Shown here: one piece after another, positions 8,002 through 16,426 of the stretch | Numbering within the stretch: the stretch's first letter is position 1 | How the letters are laid out: each line of letters starts with the position of its first letter | Source: an uncultured Mycoplasmatota bacterium | Lineage (GTDB): Bacteria > Bacillota_I > Bacilli_A > RF39 > UBA660 | Direction: 5' to 3' | DNA length: 32,547 nt | Assembly: GCA_947056845.1 (NCBI GenBank) | Contig: CAMSCJ010000019.1 | Span: forward strand, 1 to 32,547 | Position numbers and translations under genes: made by a program | The notes under the pieces: model-generated | Database searches by the model: none | The model's input: only the letters and a program-made list of their open reading frames with translations | What the model was told of the DNA's origin: nothing

Positions 8002-8529
8002 ATGTCTTTTTTAATTGTTTTGGTAATAGCTGTTAGTCTTAGTATGGATGCTTTTTCTCTCTCATTAGCTTATGGAACATTAGATTTATCAAAGAATAAT
8101 ATTAAAAAATTATCAATAATAGTTGGCGTTTATCACTTTGTGATGCCATTATTGGGATTGTTTGTTGGTAATGCCATTTTGAAATTTTTTCCAGTTTCAC
8201 CAAATTTAATTGTAACTATTGTTTTATGCTTTATAGGTTTACAGATGGTTATTGAAACATTTAAAAATGGTGAAGACATGAAGATTATGTCATTATCAGA
8301 ACTTTTACTTTTTGGTTTAGCTGTTAGTATTGATAGTTTTTCCGTTGGGATTGGTTTAAACGCAATAAATAATAACTTTTTATTATGTTCATTACTATTT
8401 TCATTAAGTAGTTTTTGTTTTACATACATCGGCTTAATATTGGGAAAAAAAGTTAATCAATTAATTGGTAAGGCCTCAACGTTAATAGGAGGAATTGTTT
8501 TAATTATTATTGGGATAATTTATATATAA
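8002..8529 (+). CDS. mntP: Manganese efflux pump MntP
   Basis: MntP exports Mn2+ across the cytoplasmic membrane. The 175-aa product has six hydrophobic segments and the internal repeat typical of the family. The two halves carry matching acidic motifs in membrane segments, SMDAFSLSLAYG with Asp16 and SIDSFSVGIGL with Asp111. B. subtilis YwlD is the equivalent, and like here it lies downstream of spoIIR. The start ATG is fixed by AGGAGG seven bases upstream. No yybP-ykoY manganese riboswitch fits in the 43-nt gap after spoIIR. Control may instead pass through the hairpin that contains the ribosome-binding site. A manganese role fits spore formers but is inferred from the family. Confidence 0.92.
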   Translation: MSFLIVLVIAVSLSMDAFSLSLAYGTLDLSKNNIKKLSIIVGVYHFVMPLLGLFVGNAILKFFPVSPNLIVTIVLCFIGLQMVIETFKNGEDMKIMSLSELLLFGLAVSIDSFSVGIGLNAINNNFLLCSLLFSLSSFCFTYIGLILGKKVNQLIGKASTLIGGIVLIIIGIIYI

Positions 8530-8531
8530 AG

Positions 8532-8560
8532 TTTACTTTTGTCTTAAAATAATCTATAAT
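8532..8560 (+). promoter_or_regulatory. Candidate murA promoter
   Basis: TTTACT (8532-8537), a 17-nt spacer and TATAAT (8555-8560) form a good sigma-A promoter. It would give a leader of about 100 nt. A second TATAAT without a -35 lies at 8632-8637. Confidence 0.5.
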
Positions 8561-8667
8561 AATAAGTAATGCATTTTTTATTAGTCTAAATATTATTTAG
8601 GATGTAGCAAAAATTTTTTAGAATCATTAAATATAATGAAAGACTAATTTTTAGTTTGGGGGTATAC

Positions 8668-9924
8668 ATGAAACAGATTATTATAGAAGGTAATCATATA
8701 TTAACGGGAAAAATTGAAGTTGGAGGGGCTAAAAATAGTGCGGTTGCTTTAATACCAGCCGCATTGTTATCTGATGATATTGTGACAATTGATAATATTC
8801 CTAATATTTCAGATATTGATGCTTTAAATGAAATATTAGAGTATTTAGGGGCAAAAGTGGTTCATAATGACAAGGTTATGATAATTGATTCAAAAAATAT
8901 TAATAATCGTGAAATTCCTGAAAATATTTCGAGTAAATTACGAGCTTCGTATTATTTTATGTCAGCTCTATTAGGAAAGTATAAGCATGTTGAAATGTAT
9001 TTTCCTGGTGGCTGCTCAATAGGAGCCCGTCCAATAGATCAAACTTTGAAAGCTTTTGAGCAATTAGGGGCAACAGTAATTGAAAAAAACAAAAAATATA
9101 TAATTGATGCTGAAGAATTAAGGGGTTGTACCATTTATTTGGATATGCCAAGTGTGGGAGCTACAATAAATACAATTTTGGCATCAGTTAGAGCAACGGG
9201 TGAAACTATAATTAGAAATGCGGCTAAAGAACCAGAGATTGTTAACGTTGCGACATTTTTAAATAATATGGGAGCTCAAATTAGTGGAGCAGGTACTAGT
9301 GAAATTAGAGTTATTGGTGTTACTAGATTAGGTAAAGGTTTTACAGAAGTTATACCAGATCGAATTGAAGCTGGTACATATATTATAGTAGGTGCTTTAG
9401 TTGGAAATAATTTAGAAATTGCTAATATTATTCCAGAACATCTTGAGGCATTATTATTTAAATTACGAGAGATGCATGTTAATTATAAAATTAAAGATAA
9501 TAGTATTATAATATCTAGAGCAATAGATATGAAACCAACTAGGGTGAAAACACTTGGTTATCCTGGATTTCCAACAGATTTACAACAGCCTTTGACATCA
9601 TTACTTGTACATTGTAATGGTGTATCTACTTTGGAGGAAACAATTTATGAAAATCGTTTTAAAAATGTTGATTATTTAAATAAAATGGGCGCTAATATTG
9701 ATATTGTAAATAATCAAAAAATAAAAATAACTGGACCAACAAAGTTGATTGGAACAGAAGTGGTTGCAACGGATTTAAGAGCAGGTGCTTGTATGGTTTT
9801 AGCAGGACTTGCGGCTACTGGTAAAACAGTTATTAAAGATGTTGATCATATCTTAAGGGGGTATGAGAATATAATAATTAAACTTACTAATGTTGGAGCG
9901 AAAATATCTTTAGAAGAAAAATAG
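8668..9924 (+). CDS. murA: UDP-N-acetylglucosamine 1-carboxyvinyltransferase
   Basis: MurA transfers enolpyruvate from phosphoenolpyruvate to UDP-GlcNAc, the first committed step of peptidoglycan precursor synthesis in the cytoplasm. The 418-aa protein has the substrate-binding GGAKNSA motif with Lys22, the catalytic loop FPGGCSIGARP with Cys116 (the fosfomycin target) and the two-domain EPSP-synthase-like repeat structure. The ATG at 8668 is preferred over an in-frame TTG at 8656, because TGGGGG between them is the ribosome-binding site. Its position between spoIIR/mntP and spoIID resembles B. subtilis murAA. The leader contains nested inverted repeats (see findings). A second murA copy could exist elsewhere. 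Confidence 0.96.
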   Translation: MKQIIIEGNHILTGKIEVGGAKNSAVALIPAALLSDDIVTIDNIPNISDIDALNEILEYLGAKVVHNDKVMIIDSKNINNREIPENISSKLRASYYFMSALLGKYKHVEMYFPGGCSIGARPIDQTLKAFEQLGATVIEKNKKYIIDAEELRGCTIYLDMPSVGATINTILASVRATGETIIRNAAKEPEIVNVATFLNNMGAQISGAGTSEIRVIGVTRLGKGFTEVIPDRIEAGTYIIVGALVGNNLEIANIIPEHLEALLFKLREMHVNYKIKDNSIIISRAIDMKPTRVKTLGYPGFPTDLQQPLTSLLVHCNGVSTLEETIYENRFKNVDYLNKMGANIDIVNNQKIKITGPTKLIGTEVVATDLRAGACMVLAGLAATGKTVIKDVDHILRGYENIIIKLTNVGAKISLEEK

Positions 9925-9976
9925 GGTTTTAGAATAAATAAGATTATATTCAATATAATTATATAGGTGATATCTT

Positions 9977-10699
9977 ATGAAACTTAAAATAGCTCTATTT
10001 TTTTCAATTGTTATTTTATCAGTATTTTTAATATATTTAACGTTATTAGATAAGTCTATTTCCTATTTAGCAGTAGGTGATTTTCTAACAGTAGGTGTAA
10101 CGGCTGAGACTTCTCAAAATTATAGTTTTACCGATTATGTCTATGAATATTTAGAAGAAAAAAATGTTGTTGATGAATATATAAAAGAATTTGCTGATAA
10201 TACTTATCGTACAACCGATTTAATTCGTGATATTAAAGATAATAAAAAAATAGATATTGAAGGAAAAACACGTACTTTAAAAAATGCTTTAATAAAGGCT
10301 GATTTAGTAACTGTATCAATTGGAACAAATGATGTTATTAGTATTATGTCTAGTGAGAATAGCAATAGTAATTTTTATGATTATTTAGATTCAATTTTAG
10401 TTGATATGGATGAGTTATTTAGTCTTTTAAGACAGTATTGTAAGGAAGATATTATTGTGATTGGTTATTATAATCCATATTTTGGCAATAAAAAGTTTGA
10501 TAGTGCTTTTTCTTATATGAATACAAAAGTTAATTATTTATCACAAAAATATGGTATAAAGTATGTTGATATATATGATTTGTATGAAAGTAATTTAGAT
10601 TTTTTACCTGTTGTTAATGATATTCACCCATCTAGTAAAGGATATAGTTCAATTTTTGATATGGTAAAACCAATATTAGATGATACGATTTTAAAATAA
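9977..10699 (+). CDS. SGNH/GDSL-type esterase-like protein with substituted nucleophile
   Basis: A 240-aa exported or membrane-anchored protein of the SGNH hydrolase fold. An N-terminal hydrophobic helix (residues 4-23) precedes block I. SGNH enzymes use Ser in block I (GDSL), Gly in block II, Asn in block III (GTND) and Asp/His in block V (DxxH). Here block III is intact (SIGTNDVI) and block V is intact (NDIHPSSKGY), but block I reads YLAVGDFLTVGV, with Phe36 (TTT, 10082-10084) in place of the nucleophilic Ser. One base change (TCT to TTT) would explain it. As read, the protein should lack normal esterase activity. The start at 9977 follows AGGTGAT. The gene ends at a bidirectional terminator shared with the SNF2 gene. 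Confidence 0.85.
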   Translation: MKLKIALFFSIVILSVFLIYLTLLDKSISYLAVGDFLTVGVTAETSQNYSFTDYVYEYLEEKNVVDEYIKEFADNTYRTTDLIRDIKDNKKIDIEGKTRTLKNALIKADLVTVSIGTNDVISIMSSENSNSNFYDYLDSILVDMDELFSLLRQYCKEDIIVIGYYNPYFGNKKFDSAFSYMNTKVNYLSQKYGIKYVDIYDLYESNLDFLPVVNDIHPSSKGYSSIFDMVKPILDDTILK

Positions 10700-10731
10700 A
10701 TTATTATTTTTAGAATTTAATAATAGTAAAT

Positions 10732-10759
10732 AAAAACTGCAACAAAAATTGCAGTTTTT
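10732..10759. terminator. Bidirectional terminator between the convergent SGNH and SNF2 genes
   Basis: AAAAACTGCAA (10732-10742) and TTGCAGTTTTT (10749-10759) form a perfect 11-bp stem around CAAAAA, with outer flanks ATAGTA/TACTAT able to extend it. T tracts exist on both strands. Confidence 0.85.
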
Positions 10760-10762
10760 CTA

Positions 10763-13700
10763 CTATTCTTCATCAAAAGTTAATAGATTTTTAATATCTT
10801 TTTCGGATAATTTTTCGAGATTATTTTGGTCTCTGTTTTCACCTTCAATTAAGGTATCACTTAATATTTTTTTCTTATTTTGTAGTTCAATAATACGTTC
10901 TTCGATGGTTCCTTTACATATCAGTTTTATTACTTCAACTTTTTTTGTTTGGCCAATACGGTGTGCTCGATCAGTTGCCTGATTTTCAACTTGTGGGTTC
11001 CACCATAAATCGAGGTGAATAACGACATCGGCACTTGTTAAATTTAATCCTGTCCCGCCTGCTTTTAACATAATTAAAAAGACATTGGTATCATCATTAT
11101 TAAATTTATCTACTAATTCCATTCTTTTTTTACTAGATACACTACCATCAATTGTATATGAAGTTATATTTTCTTGATCAAATTTTTCTTTAACAATATT
11201 AAGAGCAGTTTTAAAACTTGTGAACAATAAAATTTTATGACCGTTTTCAACAATTCTTTTTGTCAAGTTTATTAATTCATCAATTTTGATGCTTCCACCT
11301 TTATAATTATCGAATAAAATTCTTGGATCAATACAAATTTGTCTCAATTTTATTAGTAATTGTAATATTTTAAATCGAGCTTTTAAAAAACCTTCAGTTG
11401 CGATAATTTCATTCATCTCTTCTTTTGTTTTCTTAAGTTCTGCTAAATATAATTTCTTTTGTTCAGGATACATATCAAAATAAATATTATTTTCTTGTTT
11501 TTCTGGTAAGTCTTTAGCAACATCTATTTTTTTTCTTCTTAAAATAAATGGTGATATTTGTAAATTTAAATTATCCAAAGTACTAGTCTTATCATCATTA
11601 AACTCTTTTATATTATATTTAGCTTGGAATTTTATTAAATTAGTTAAAAATCCTGGCATTATAAAATCAAAGATGCTCCATAATTCAATAACTGAGTTTT
11701 CAATTGGTGTGCCAGTTAGGGCAATTTTACATTTAGCATTTATTAATTTTGCTGTTTTAGAAATTTGAGCCGTTGGGTTTTTGATATTTTGAGCTTCATC
11801 AATAATCATTACTTCAAAATTTAATTGTTCGTATAACTCTTTATCTTGTCGTAGTAATCCATAGGTAGTTATAACAATATTACTTTTTAGATTATTTAAT
11901 ATTTCTTGGCGTTTATTTTTTCCTTCAGCAATAACACAGTAATTTAATTCACTAGCAAATTTATCAAATTCTTTTTGCCAATTATAAATAAGTGATGTGG
12001 GTGAAACAATTAACATTCGAATGTTTGGTTTTTCATTTAAAACAGCCTTAATAAAGCAAATTGTTTGAAGTGATTTACCAAGTCCCATCTCATCAGCTAA
12101 AATTCCGCCTAGATCACATTTATAAATATTGTATAGCCATTTAACACCAGTTAATTGATAATCTCTTAGTATTTTTTTATCTTTTGTATTTATATAAGGT
12201 TTGGCATTTTGATATTTTTTAAATCCCTCAATGAAATTATCAAAAAGATTATCAGTTTGAATAATACTATATTTATTTTCTTTTAGACTATCTAAATAAA
12301 TAGCTCGGTATTTTGGTAATTTGCCACCTAATTTCAGATTACTGTAATTAAAATCTAAATCTTCCATTAAATTTTGCAATTGCTCTAGTTCTTGATTATT
12401 TTCTAGGTTTAAAATATTGCCATTTTTTAATTTATAGTATTTCTTTTTTTCATTTAAGTCTTTAAAAATATTTGCTATTTCATTGATGTTGATATTTTCT
12501 ATTGAAAATTTATAGGTCATAATATTATCTTGGCCAATGGAAAATTGCGATTCAATTTTATTTTTTTTAATAATATTTGTTTCGTTTAATTTTTTGGTAG
12601 TATAAACATTGTAATTTTTAGATAATTCGATTAAACCATTTTCTAAAAAATTTCCAACATCTTGAATAGAATCAATAAAAATTAATTGCTGGTCTATTTT
12701 GAAATTCAAAAGCTTTAAATCATTAATAATATTTTTTTCATAATCACGATTTCTAATTATGCTAGTATTATCAAAATAATTTATTTCATTATTATTGTAA
12801 TCCAATTTTATTTCACAAATAATATTTTCATCTTTGATATCAAAATATAATTTGGTAATTGGGTCTATAATAGATAATTCATTTTCAATATTTTTATCCA
12901 TTTGAATAGACTCTTTAATTATTGGATAAATGCTTTCAGCGAAAAGTGCGAGTGAATCTTTATTAAATTGAAGTTCAACTATGTCATGTTTAGCAAATTG
13001 TTCAATAATTTTAGTATAATTATCATTTAAAAGATATATATTTTTATCTTTTAATAATATATTTGAACTAAGAAAATTATAGTTACTATTTTCAAAATTA
13101 AATTTAAATATATAATTATCGTGGTTTTTGGTTAGAGTTGTATTAAAAGGGAATTCATCTTTATATCCATGAAATAAACCATATCCCATTATATAGTAGT
13201 CCTTATTTTTTAATAGGTTAAAAAACTTTATGTATGTATTTATTGGGAGATAAATTTCAGTATTATAATAATTTGTAGCCATTGTTTTATAAAATTCATT
13301 ACTTAAAAAGTCGATAATTTTACAATCTTCATTAGAAAAGAATTGTTCACTAGGAATATAAGTAAAATTTTTACCAAATTCTAAATTTCTTATATCGTCT
13401 CCATTGTATAATTCAAAAAAATATTTAGCTTTAGAAGATGCGGAATACAATTTATCAATACCAATCTTGAATTTTATATATAATCCTGAACCATAGTAAT
13501 TTTTTCGAAAATTAAGTTCTAATTCTAATCGTAATTGTTGCTTATTATTGTTATTAGAATTAATAATATCTTTAAATATTATATCTGCGATATTTGATTT
13601 TTTGATTATCTTTTCTTCCAAGAAAATTTTTTGTTTTTCTTTAATTAAGCAAGCAGCAATGTGTTTGCACTTTTTTTCTAATTCAAATTGGGGACAGGAA

Positions 13701-13909
13701 CAATATGTCAGAATTATATCATTATTTTTTGTTGTTATGTCGACATTATATTTTTTATTAGTTCTTTCAGATATACTTGAAAATTTATATATTTTGCTTT
13801 TATCTGTCATATAGATTATTTTTATTAAAGTTATTTTATTATAATCATAATTTCTTCCTTTTAAATAATTTTGTTTATTCACACAATTAATTATTTTTTC
13901 TTCTATCAT
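10763..13909 (-). CDS. SNF2-family helicase with N-terminal SWIM zinc finger
   Basis: A 1,048-aa superfamily 2 DNA translocase. The N-terminal SWIM finger has the CxC...CxH pattern (Cys70, Cys72, Cys81, His83). A long middle part of about 450 residues corresponds to the bacterial SNF2-associated region. The ATPase core follows: Walker A ADEMGLGKS near residue 600, DEAQ near 700, and motif VI QATDRAHRIGQ near 975. Bacterial members of this type (B. subtilis YwqA-like) are thought to remodel protein-DNA or RNA-polymerase complexes; the substrate is not known here. The start is the ATG at 13909, with GGGGGG about six bases upstream; a TTG at 13924 overlaps that site. It stands alone on the minus strand with its own promoter and terminator. 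Confidence 0.93.
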   Translation of the reverse strand: MIEEKIINCVNKQNYLKGRNYDYNKITLIKIIYMTDKSKIYKFSSISERTNKKYNVDITTKNNDIILTYCSCPQFELEKKCKHIAACLIKEKQKIFLEEKIIKKSNIADIIFKDIINSNNNNKQQLRLELELNFRKNYYGSGLYIKFKIGIDKLYSASSKAKYFFELYNGDDIRNLEFGKNFTYIPSEQFFSNEDCKIIDFLSNEFYKTMATNYYNTEIYLPINTYIKFFNLLKNKDYYIMGYGLFHGYKDEFPFNTTLTKNHDNYIFKFNFENSNYNFLSSNILLKDKNIYLLNDNYTKIIEQFAKHDIVELQFNKDSLALFAESIYPIIKESIQMDKNIENELSIIDPITKLYFDIKDENIICEIKLDYNNNEINYFDNTSIIRNRDYEKNIINDLKLLNFKIDQQLIFIDSIQDVGNFLENGLIELSKNYNVYTTKKLNETNIIKKNKIESQFSIGQDNIMTYKFSIENININEIANIFKDLNEKKKYYKLKNGNILNLENNQELEQLQNLMEDLDFNYSNLKLGGKLPKYRAIYLDSLKENKYSIIQTDNLFDNFIEGFKKYQNAKPYINTKDKKILRDYQLTGVKWLYNIYKCDLGGILADEMGLGKSLQTICFIKAVLNEKPNIRMLIVSPTSLIYNWQKEFDKFASELNYCVIAEGKNKRQEILNNLKSNIVITTYGLLRQDKELYEQLNFEVMIIDEAQNIKNPTAQISKTAKLINAKCKIALTGTPIENSVIELWSIFDFIMPGFLTNLIKFQAKYNIKEFNDDKTSTLDNLNLQISPFILRRKKIDVAKDLPEKQENNIYFDMYPEQKKLYLAELKKTKEEMNEIIATEGFLKARFKILQLLIKLRQICIDPRILFDNYKGGSIKIDELINLTKRIVENGHKILLFTSFKTALNIVKEKFDQENITSYTIDGSVSSKKRMELVDKFNNDDTNVFLIMLKAGGTGLNLTSADVVIHLDLWWNPQVENQATDRAHRIGQTKKVEVIKLICKGTIEERIIELQNKKKILSDTLIEGENRDQNNLEKLSEKDIKNLLTFDEE

Positions 13910-13933
13910 ATTAATACCCCCCAAAGTCTTTTT

Positions 13934-13942
13934 ATTATATCA
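13934..13942 (-). promoter_or_regulatory. Extended -10 promoter of the SNF2 gene
   Basis: On the minus strand the site reads TGATATAAT, a perfect -10 with TGn extension and no clear -35. It is identical to the flippase promoter core. It predicts an 18-nt leader. Confidence 0.55.
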
Positions 13943-13980
13943 TATTTTTTAAGTATAAGGCATATAATAATAAAAAGTTA

Positions 13981-14009
13981 TTGCTTTTTTTTTATTTAAT
14001 TGTTATAAT
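13981..14009 (+). promoter_or_regulatory. rpmE promoter
   Basis: TTGCTT (13981-13986), a 17-nt spacer and TATAAT (14004-14009) preceded by TGT (extended -10). Start expected near 14016, giving a 52-nt leader that contains the dyad at 14028-14050. Confidence 0.75.
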
Positions 14010-14027
14010 ATAGTGGCTAATGAATTA

Positions 14028-14050
14028 CTATAACTAATAATTAGTTATGG
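14028..14050 (+). promoter_or_regulatory. Inverted repeat in the rpmE leader
   Basis: CTATAACTAA and TTAGTTATGG form a 10-bp stem (one G-U pair) around TAA, directly before the ribosome-binding site GGAAGGAGAG. It could be an RNA hairpin bound by L31 (L31 leaders are known in Firmicutes) or a DNA operator. Identity with a known leader class is not established. Confidence 0.4.
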
Positions 14051-14067
14051 CGGAAGGAGAGATTAAA

Positions 14068-14277
14068 ATGAAAAAAGGAATACATCCAAATTATGTAGAT
14101 ACACAAGTGACATGTGCTTGTGGTAATACTTTTACGGTAAAATCTAATAGAGAGAATTTACATTTGGAAGTATGTAATAAATGCCATCCATTTTTTACAG
14201 GTGAACAAGGAAAAGCATCTAAAACTGGCGCTGTTGATAAGTTCAATCGTAAATATGGAATTAAAGATGCAGCCTAG
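14068..14277 (+). CDS. rpmE: 50S ribosomal protein L31, zinc-binding (C+) form
   Basis: L31 bridges the large and small ribosomal subunits. The 69-aa protein begins MKKGIHPNY as in B. subtilis RpmE. It carries four cysteines (16, 18, 36, 39) in CAC and CNKC, plus HPFFTG, the zinc-binding form rather than the Cys-free YtiA/L31B form. I chose the ATG at 14068 over an in-frame ATG at 14047, because GGAAGGAGAG lies between them and the family starts at MK-GIHP. A strong promoter and a structured leader precede it, and a short terminator hairpin covers the stop codon. In B. subtilis rpmE lies near spoIIR and the mntP/rpiB region, as here. Confidence 0.97.
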   Translation: MKKGIHPNYVDTQVTCACGNTFTVKSNRENLHLEVCNKCHPFFTGEQGKASKTGAVDKFNRKYGIKDAA

Positions 14278-14288
14278 GCTGTTTTTTT
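14270..14288 (+). terminator. Short terminator over the rpmE stop codon
   Basis: The 12-nt palindrome CAGCCTAGGCTG contains the TAG stop and is followed by seven Ts. The stem is only 4-5 bp, so read-through into the next gene, 17 nt beyond, is likely. Confidence 0.5.
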
Positions 14289-14304
14289 CTTAAAGAGGTG
14301 AGAA

Positions 14305-15081
14305 ATGAAAGTGTATAATTATAAGTTAATTGGTATTATATTAACTGGGGTAATTTTAGTCAATTTAACAGGTTGTAAGAATGAGGAAGAAAAGATTACT
14401 AAAGGTGTTCAAGAAAGCATTAGTAATACTAATATTATTTCTGATTCTATAAAGGATGATATTAATAGTGATGAAGAAAAAAATGATAATAATTCTTTGT
14501 TAATTAATGAAAATCAAAATCAAACTCACAATTCAGATATTAATATAAATAATAATATTGACGAAGAATTAAGCAAGGATGAAATTATTATTAACTATTT
14601 TAATGCTGCTGCAGATGATATTGATAATCTTTTAAGTTCAGATAATGTTATAAATGCCAAAGCTAAATGTAAGGAGTATTTTATAACATTTGTCGATTTT
14701 ATTTTCTATGATGGTAAGATTGGAAATGTTATTTTTTCCGAATTAAAAGATAGTACTAAGATGACTATTATTAAAATAGTTGAGAAAATAGATACATTAA
14801 TAATGAAAAAATTTCCTAATTATAAGGAGACAATTAGTGAGACTTCTAAGGGTTTATATGATAAAGCTAGTGATGTGTTACATAGTGGAAAAGAACATCT
14901 TGAGGACTATATTATTTCTAAGGTTGGGGAGGATAAATATCAACAGTCATTAGAAATAATTGATGAAATTAAGGAAAAGGATAAAGAGACTTGGAATGAT
15001 ATCAAAGAATTTGGTGGCGAGGTTTATGAAACAGGAAAAGACAAAATAAAGACTTGGTATGAAAATTTTAGAGATAGGTAA
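14305..15081 (+). CDS. Unknown lipoprotein
   Basis: The 258-aa product has a signal peptide with lipobox LTGC (Cys24), so it should be anchored to the outer face of the membrane. Residues 25-95 are low-complexity and rich in Asn, Asp, Glu and Ser, probably a flexible linker. Residues 96-258 look mostly alpha-helical and amphipathic (for example ETSKGLYDKASDVLHSGKEH), which recalls YtxH-like or stress-type helical repeats, but I cannot assign a family. The start at 14305 follows AGAGGTGAG. It is the first of four exported proteins in a row after rpmE and is closed by a terminator at 15097. No function is proposed. Confidence 0.75.
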   Translation: MKVYNYKLIGIILTGVILVNLTGCKNEEEKITKGVQESISNTNIISDSIKDDINSDEEKNDNNSLLINENQNQTHNSDININNNIDEELSKDEIIINYFNAAADDIDNLLSSDNVINAKAKCKEYFITFVDFIFYDGKIGNVIFSELKDSTKMTIIKIVEKIDTLIMKKFPNYKETISETSKGLYDKASDVLHSGKEHLEDYIISKVGEDKYQQSLEIIDEIKEKDKETWNDIKEFGGEVYETGKDKIKTWYENFRDR

Positions 15082-15096
15082 TTTTAATATGATTTA

Positions 15097-15126
15097 GGTG
15101 CATGATAATTTCGTGCATTTTTTTTT
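15097..15126 (+). terminator. Terminator after the first lipoprotein gene
   Basis: GTGCATGA and TCGTGCAT pair across TAATT (8 bp including G-U pairs). Nine Ts follow (15118-15126). The end of the T tract runs into the TTGTCA of the next promoter. Confidence 0.75.
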
Positions 15127-15154
15127 GTCAAAATTGTAGTTTTAATGTTATAAA
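15125..15154 (+). promoter_or_regulatory. Promoter overlapping the preceding terminator
   Basis: TTGTCA (15125-15130), an 18-nt spacer and TATAAA (15149-15154) with an upstream TGT extension. The first T residues of the -35 belong to the terminator tract. It would serve the exported protein at 15267. Confidence 0.5.
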
Positions 15155-15266
15155 AGACATTTTATCGATAATTAATGAGAAAATTATTTTAAAGTAAAGG
15201 AGTGTGATATTTTGTTGTAAACTTATTAAAACTAAAATTTTAATATTGAAGAAAGGAGAGGAAATT

Positions 15267-16376
15267 GTGAAAAAACTTTTAGTTTTAGGTTGTATTTTTA
15301 CATTGTTATTTATCCATTTAAATAGTGCTATGGCATTAGATGTAGATTATACTGTTTATAATGTTGGCGATAGTGTTACTTTAGTAGATGGTACTAAGTG
15401 GCATGTTATTTCTTATAGTGGAAAAGATAGTGACAACTTAACATTATTTAGTGATTATTTCGTATTACAAGATGGAACACAATATCAAAGTTGGGATATA
15501 GAATGACTTAATAGTCTTTTTGATATTAATGCTGAAAATTTTGGTAGTTTTGATAAGGGAAGGCTATATGTTAATAATACTTTTTGTAGTGAGCCTTTAG
15601 AAGATGAGGAAAATGTAATTTGTAACGTTTATGAAAAGGTTGATGGTATTTTTACAAGGGCTGATAGGTCTGGAACCGTTAGTGAAGATAGTTATATAAA
15701 AAAATATCTTAACGATAAATTTTTACCAAATCTAAAACTTAACTTAGTTAATAATAAAGGGTTAGATGATTATATTTCGGTTAGATTAATTACTATTGAA
15801 GAAATATCAAATATAGATGAATTAAATTTATCATCTAGTGATGTTAACAACATTTCTGAAGAAAATTCACTTATATCAATTGCTAATCTAAAAACGAATT
15901 GGCTAAAGGCATATAGTAGTGATAAAAACGCACCATATCTAGGTTATTATACAATGAGTTCCGCATTAGTTTCTTGTGATGAAGATTGCGATTCATCTAT
16001 TCAATCTGAATATGTTTATGCAGTTTCAGGAGATACAATTTATATAACAAATGACTTGAATGGTGAATTTTATTTAAATTTGAATGGGACAGTAGGTGGT
16101 TCTACGGGAGTTCGCCCAGTAATTACTCTGAATAAAGCAAATGTTATTGATTCTAAAGAGTATAAATATTTAAATAATAAAGATGATTATGAGCCAATTG
16201 ATAAAGATCAAAAGGATCCTAATCTAACTAAACCAACTTTAATAGATAAGGTTAAGAATCCAAAAACATTAGATTTAAATAGTAATAAATATTTATTATT
16301 TATTGGAATTGGTGTTATTGGTGTTGGTGGATTACTTTGTACTTTATCGTATAAAAATAAGAAAACTAAAAAATAA
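15267..16376 (+). pseudogene. Exported, C-terminally anchored DUF6273-like protein interrupted by one in-frame TGA
   Basis: The reading frame from GTG at 15267 (ribosome-binding site AAAGGAGAGG) to TAA at 16374-16376 is 370 codons. It is open except for a single TGA at 15504-15506. The N-terminus is a signal peptide (KKLLVLGCIFTLLF...SAMALD). The next block, YNVGDSVTLVDGTKWHVI, is typical of DUF6273-like surface proteins. The C-terminus has a membrane helix (LLFIGIGVIGVGGLLCTLSY) and a Lys-rich tail, an anchor. The TGA falls at DIE*LNSLF, where Trp (TGG) would fit the local pattern, so a single G-to-A change explains it. Both halves keep normal coding character, so the break is recent, a sequencing error, or decoded by read-through (the stop context is TGAC). 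The function is unknown. Confidence 0.7.
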
Positions 16377-16426
16377 ATTTAATTTTATACATTTTGCGAA
16401 AAATGTCGAAGAAGGAGAAAATTTTT

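Noticed and set aside
13548..13814. 88-codon open frame on the plus strand inside the SNF2 gene
   Set aside because: It is antisense to conserved coding sequence, with no ribosome-binding site; a shadow of the real gene. The same holds for other long antisense frames, such as those within typA (26669-27130), mbl (21721-22038) and ddl (31809-32177).
15197..15266. Start at GTG 15204, or a two-codon leader peptide (TTG TTG TAA)
   Set aside because: The 15204 start would put 21 charged residues before a clear signal peptide, and GTG 15267 has a better ribosome-binding site. The tiny frame is too short to support.
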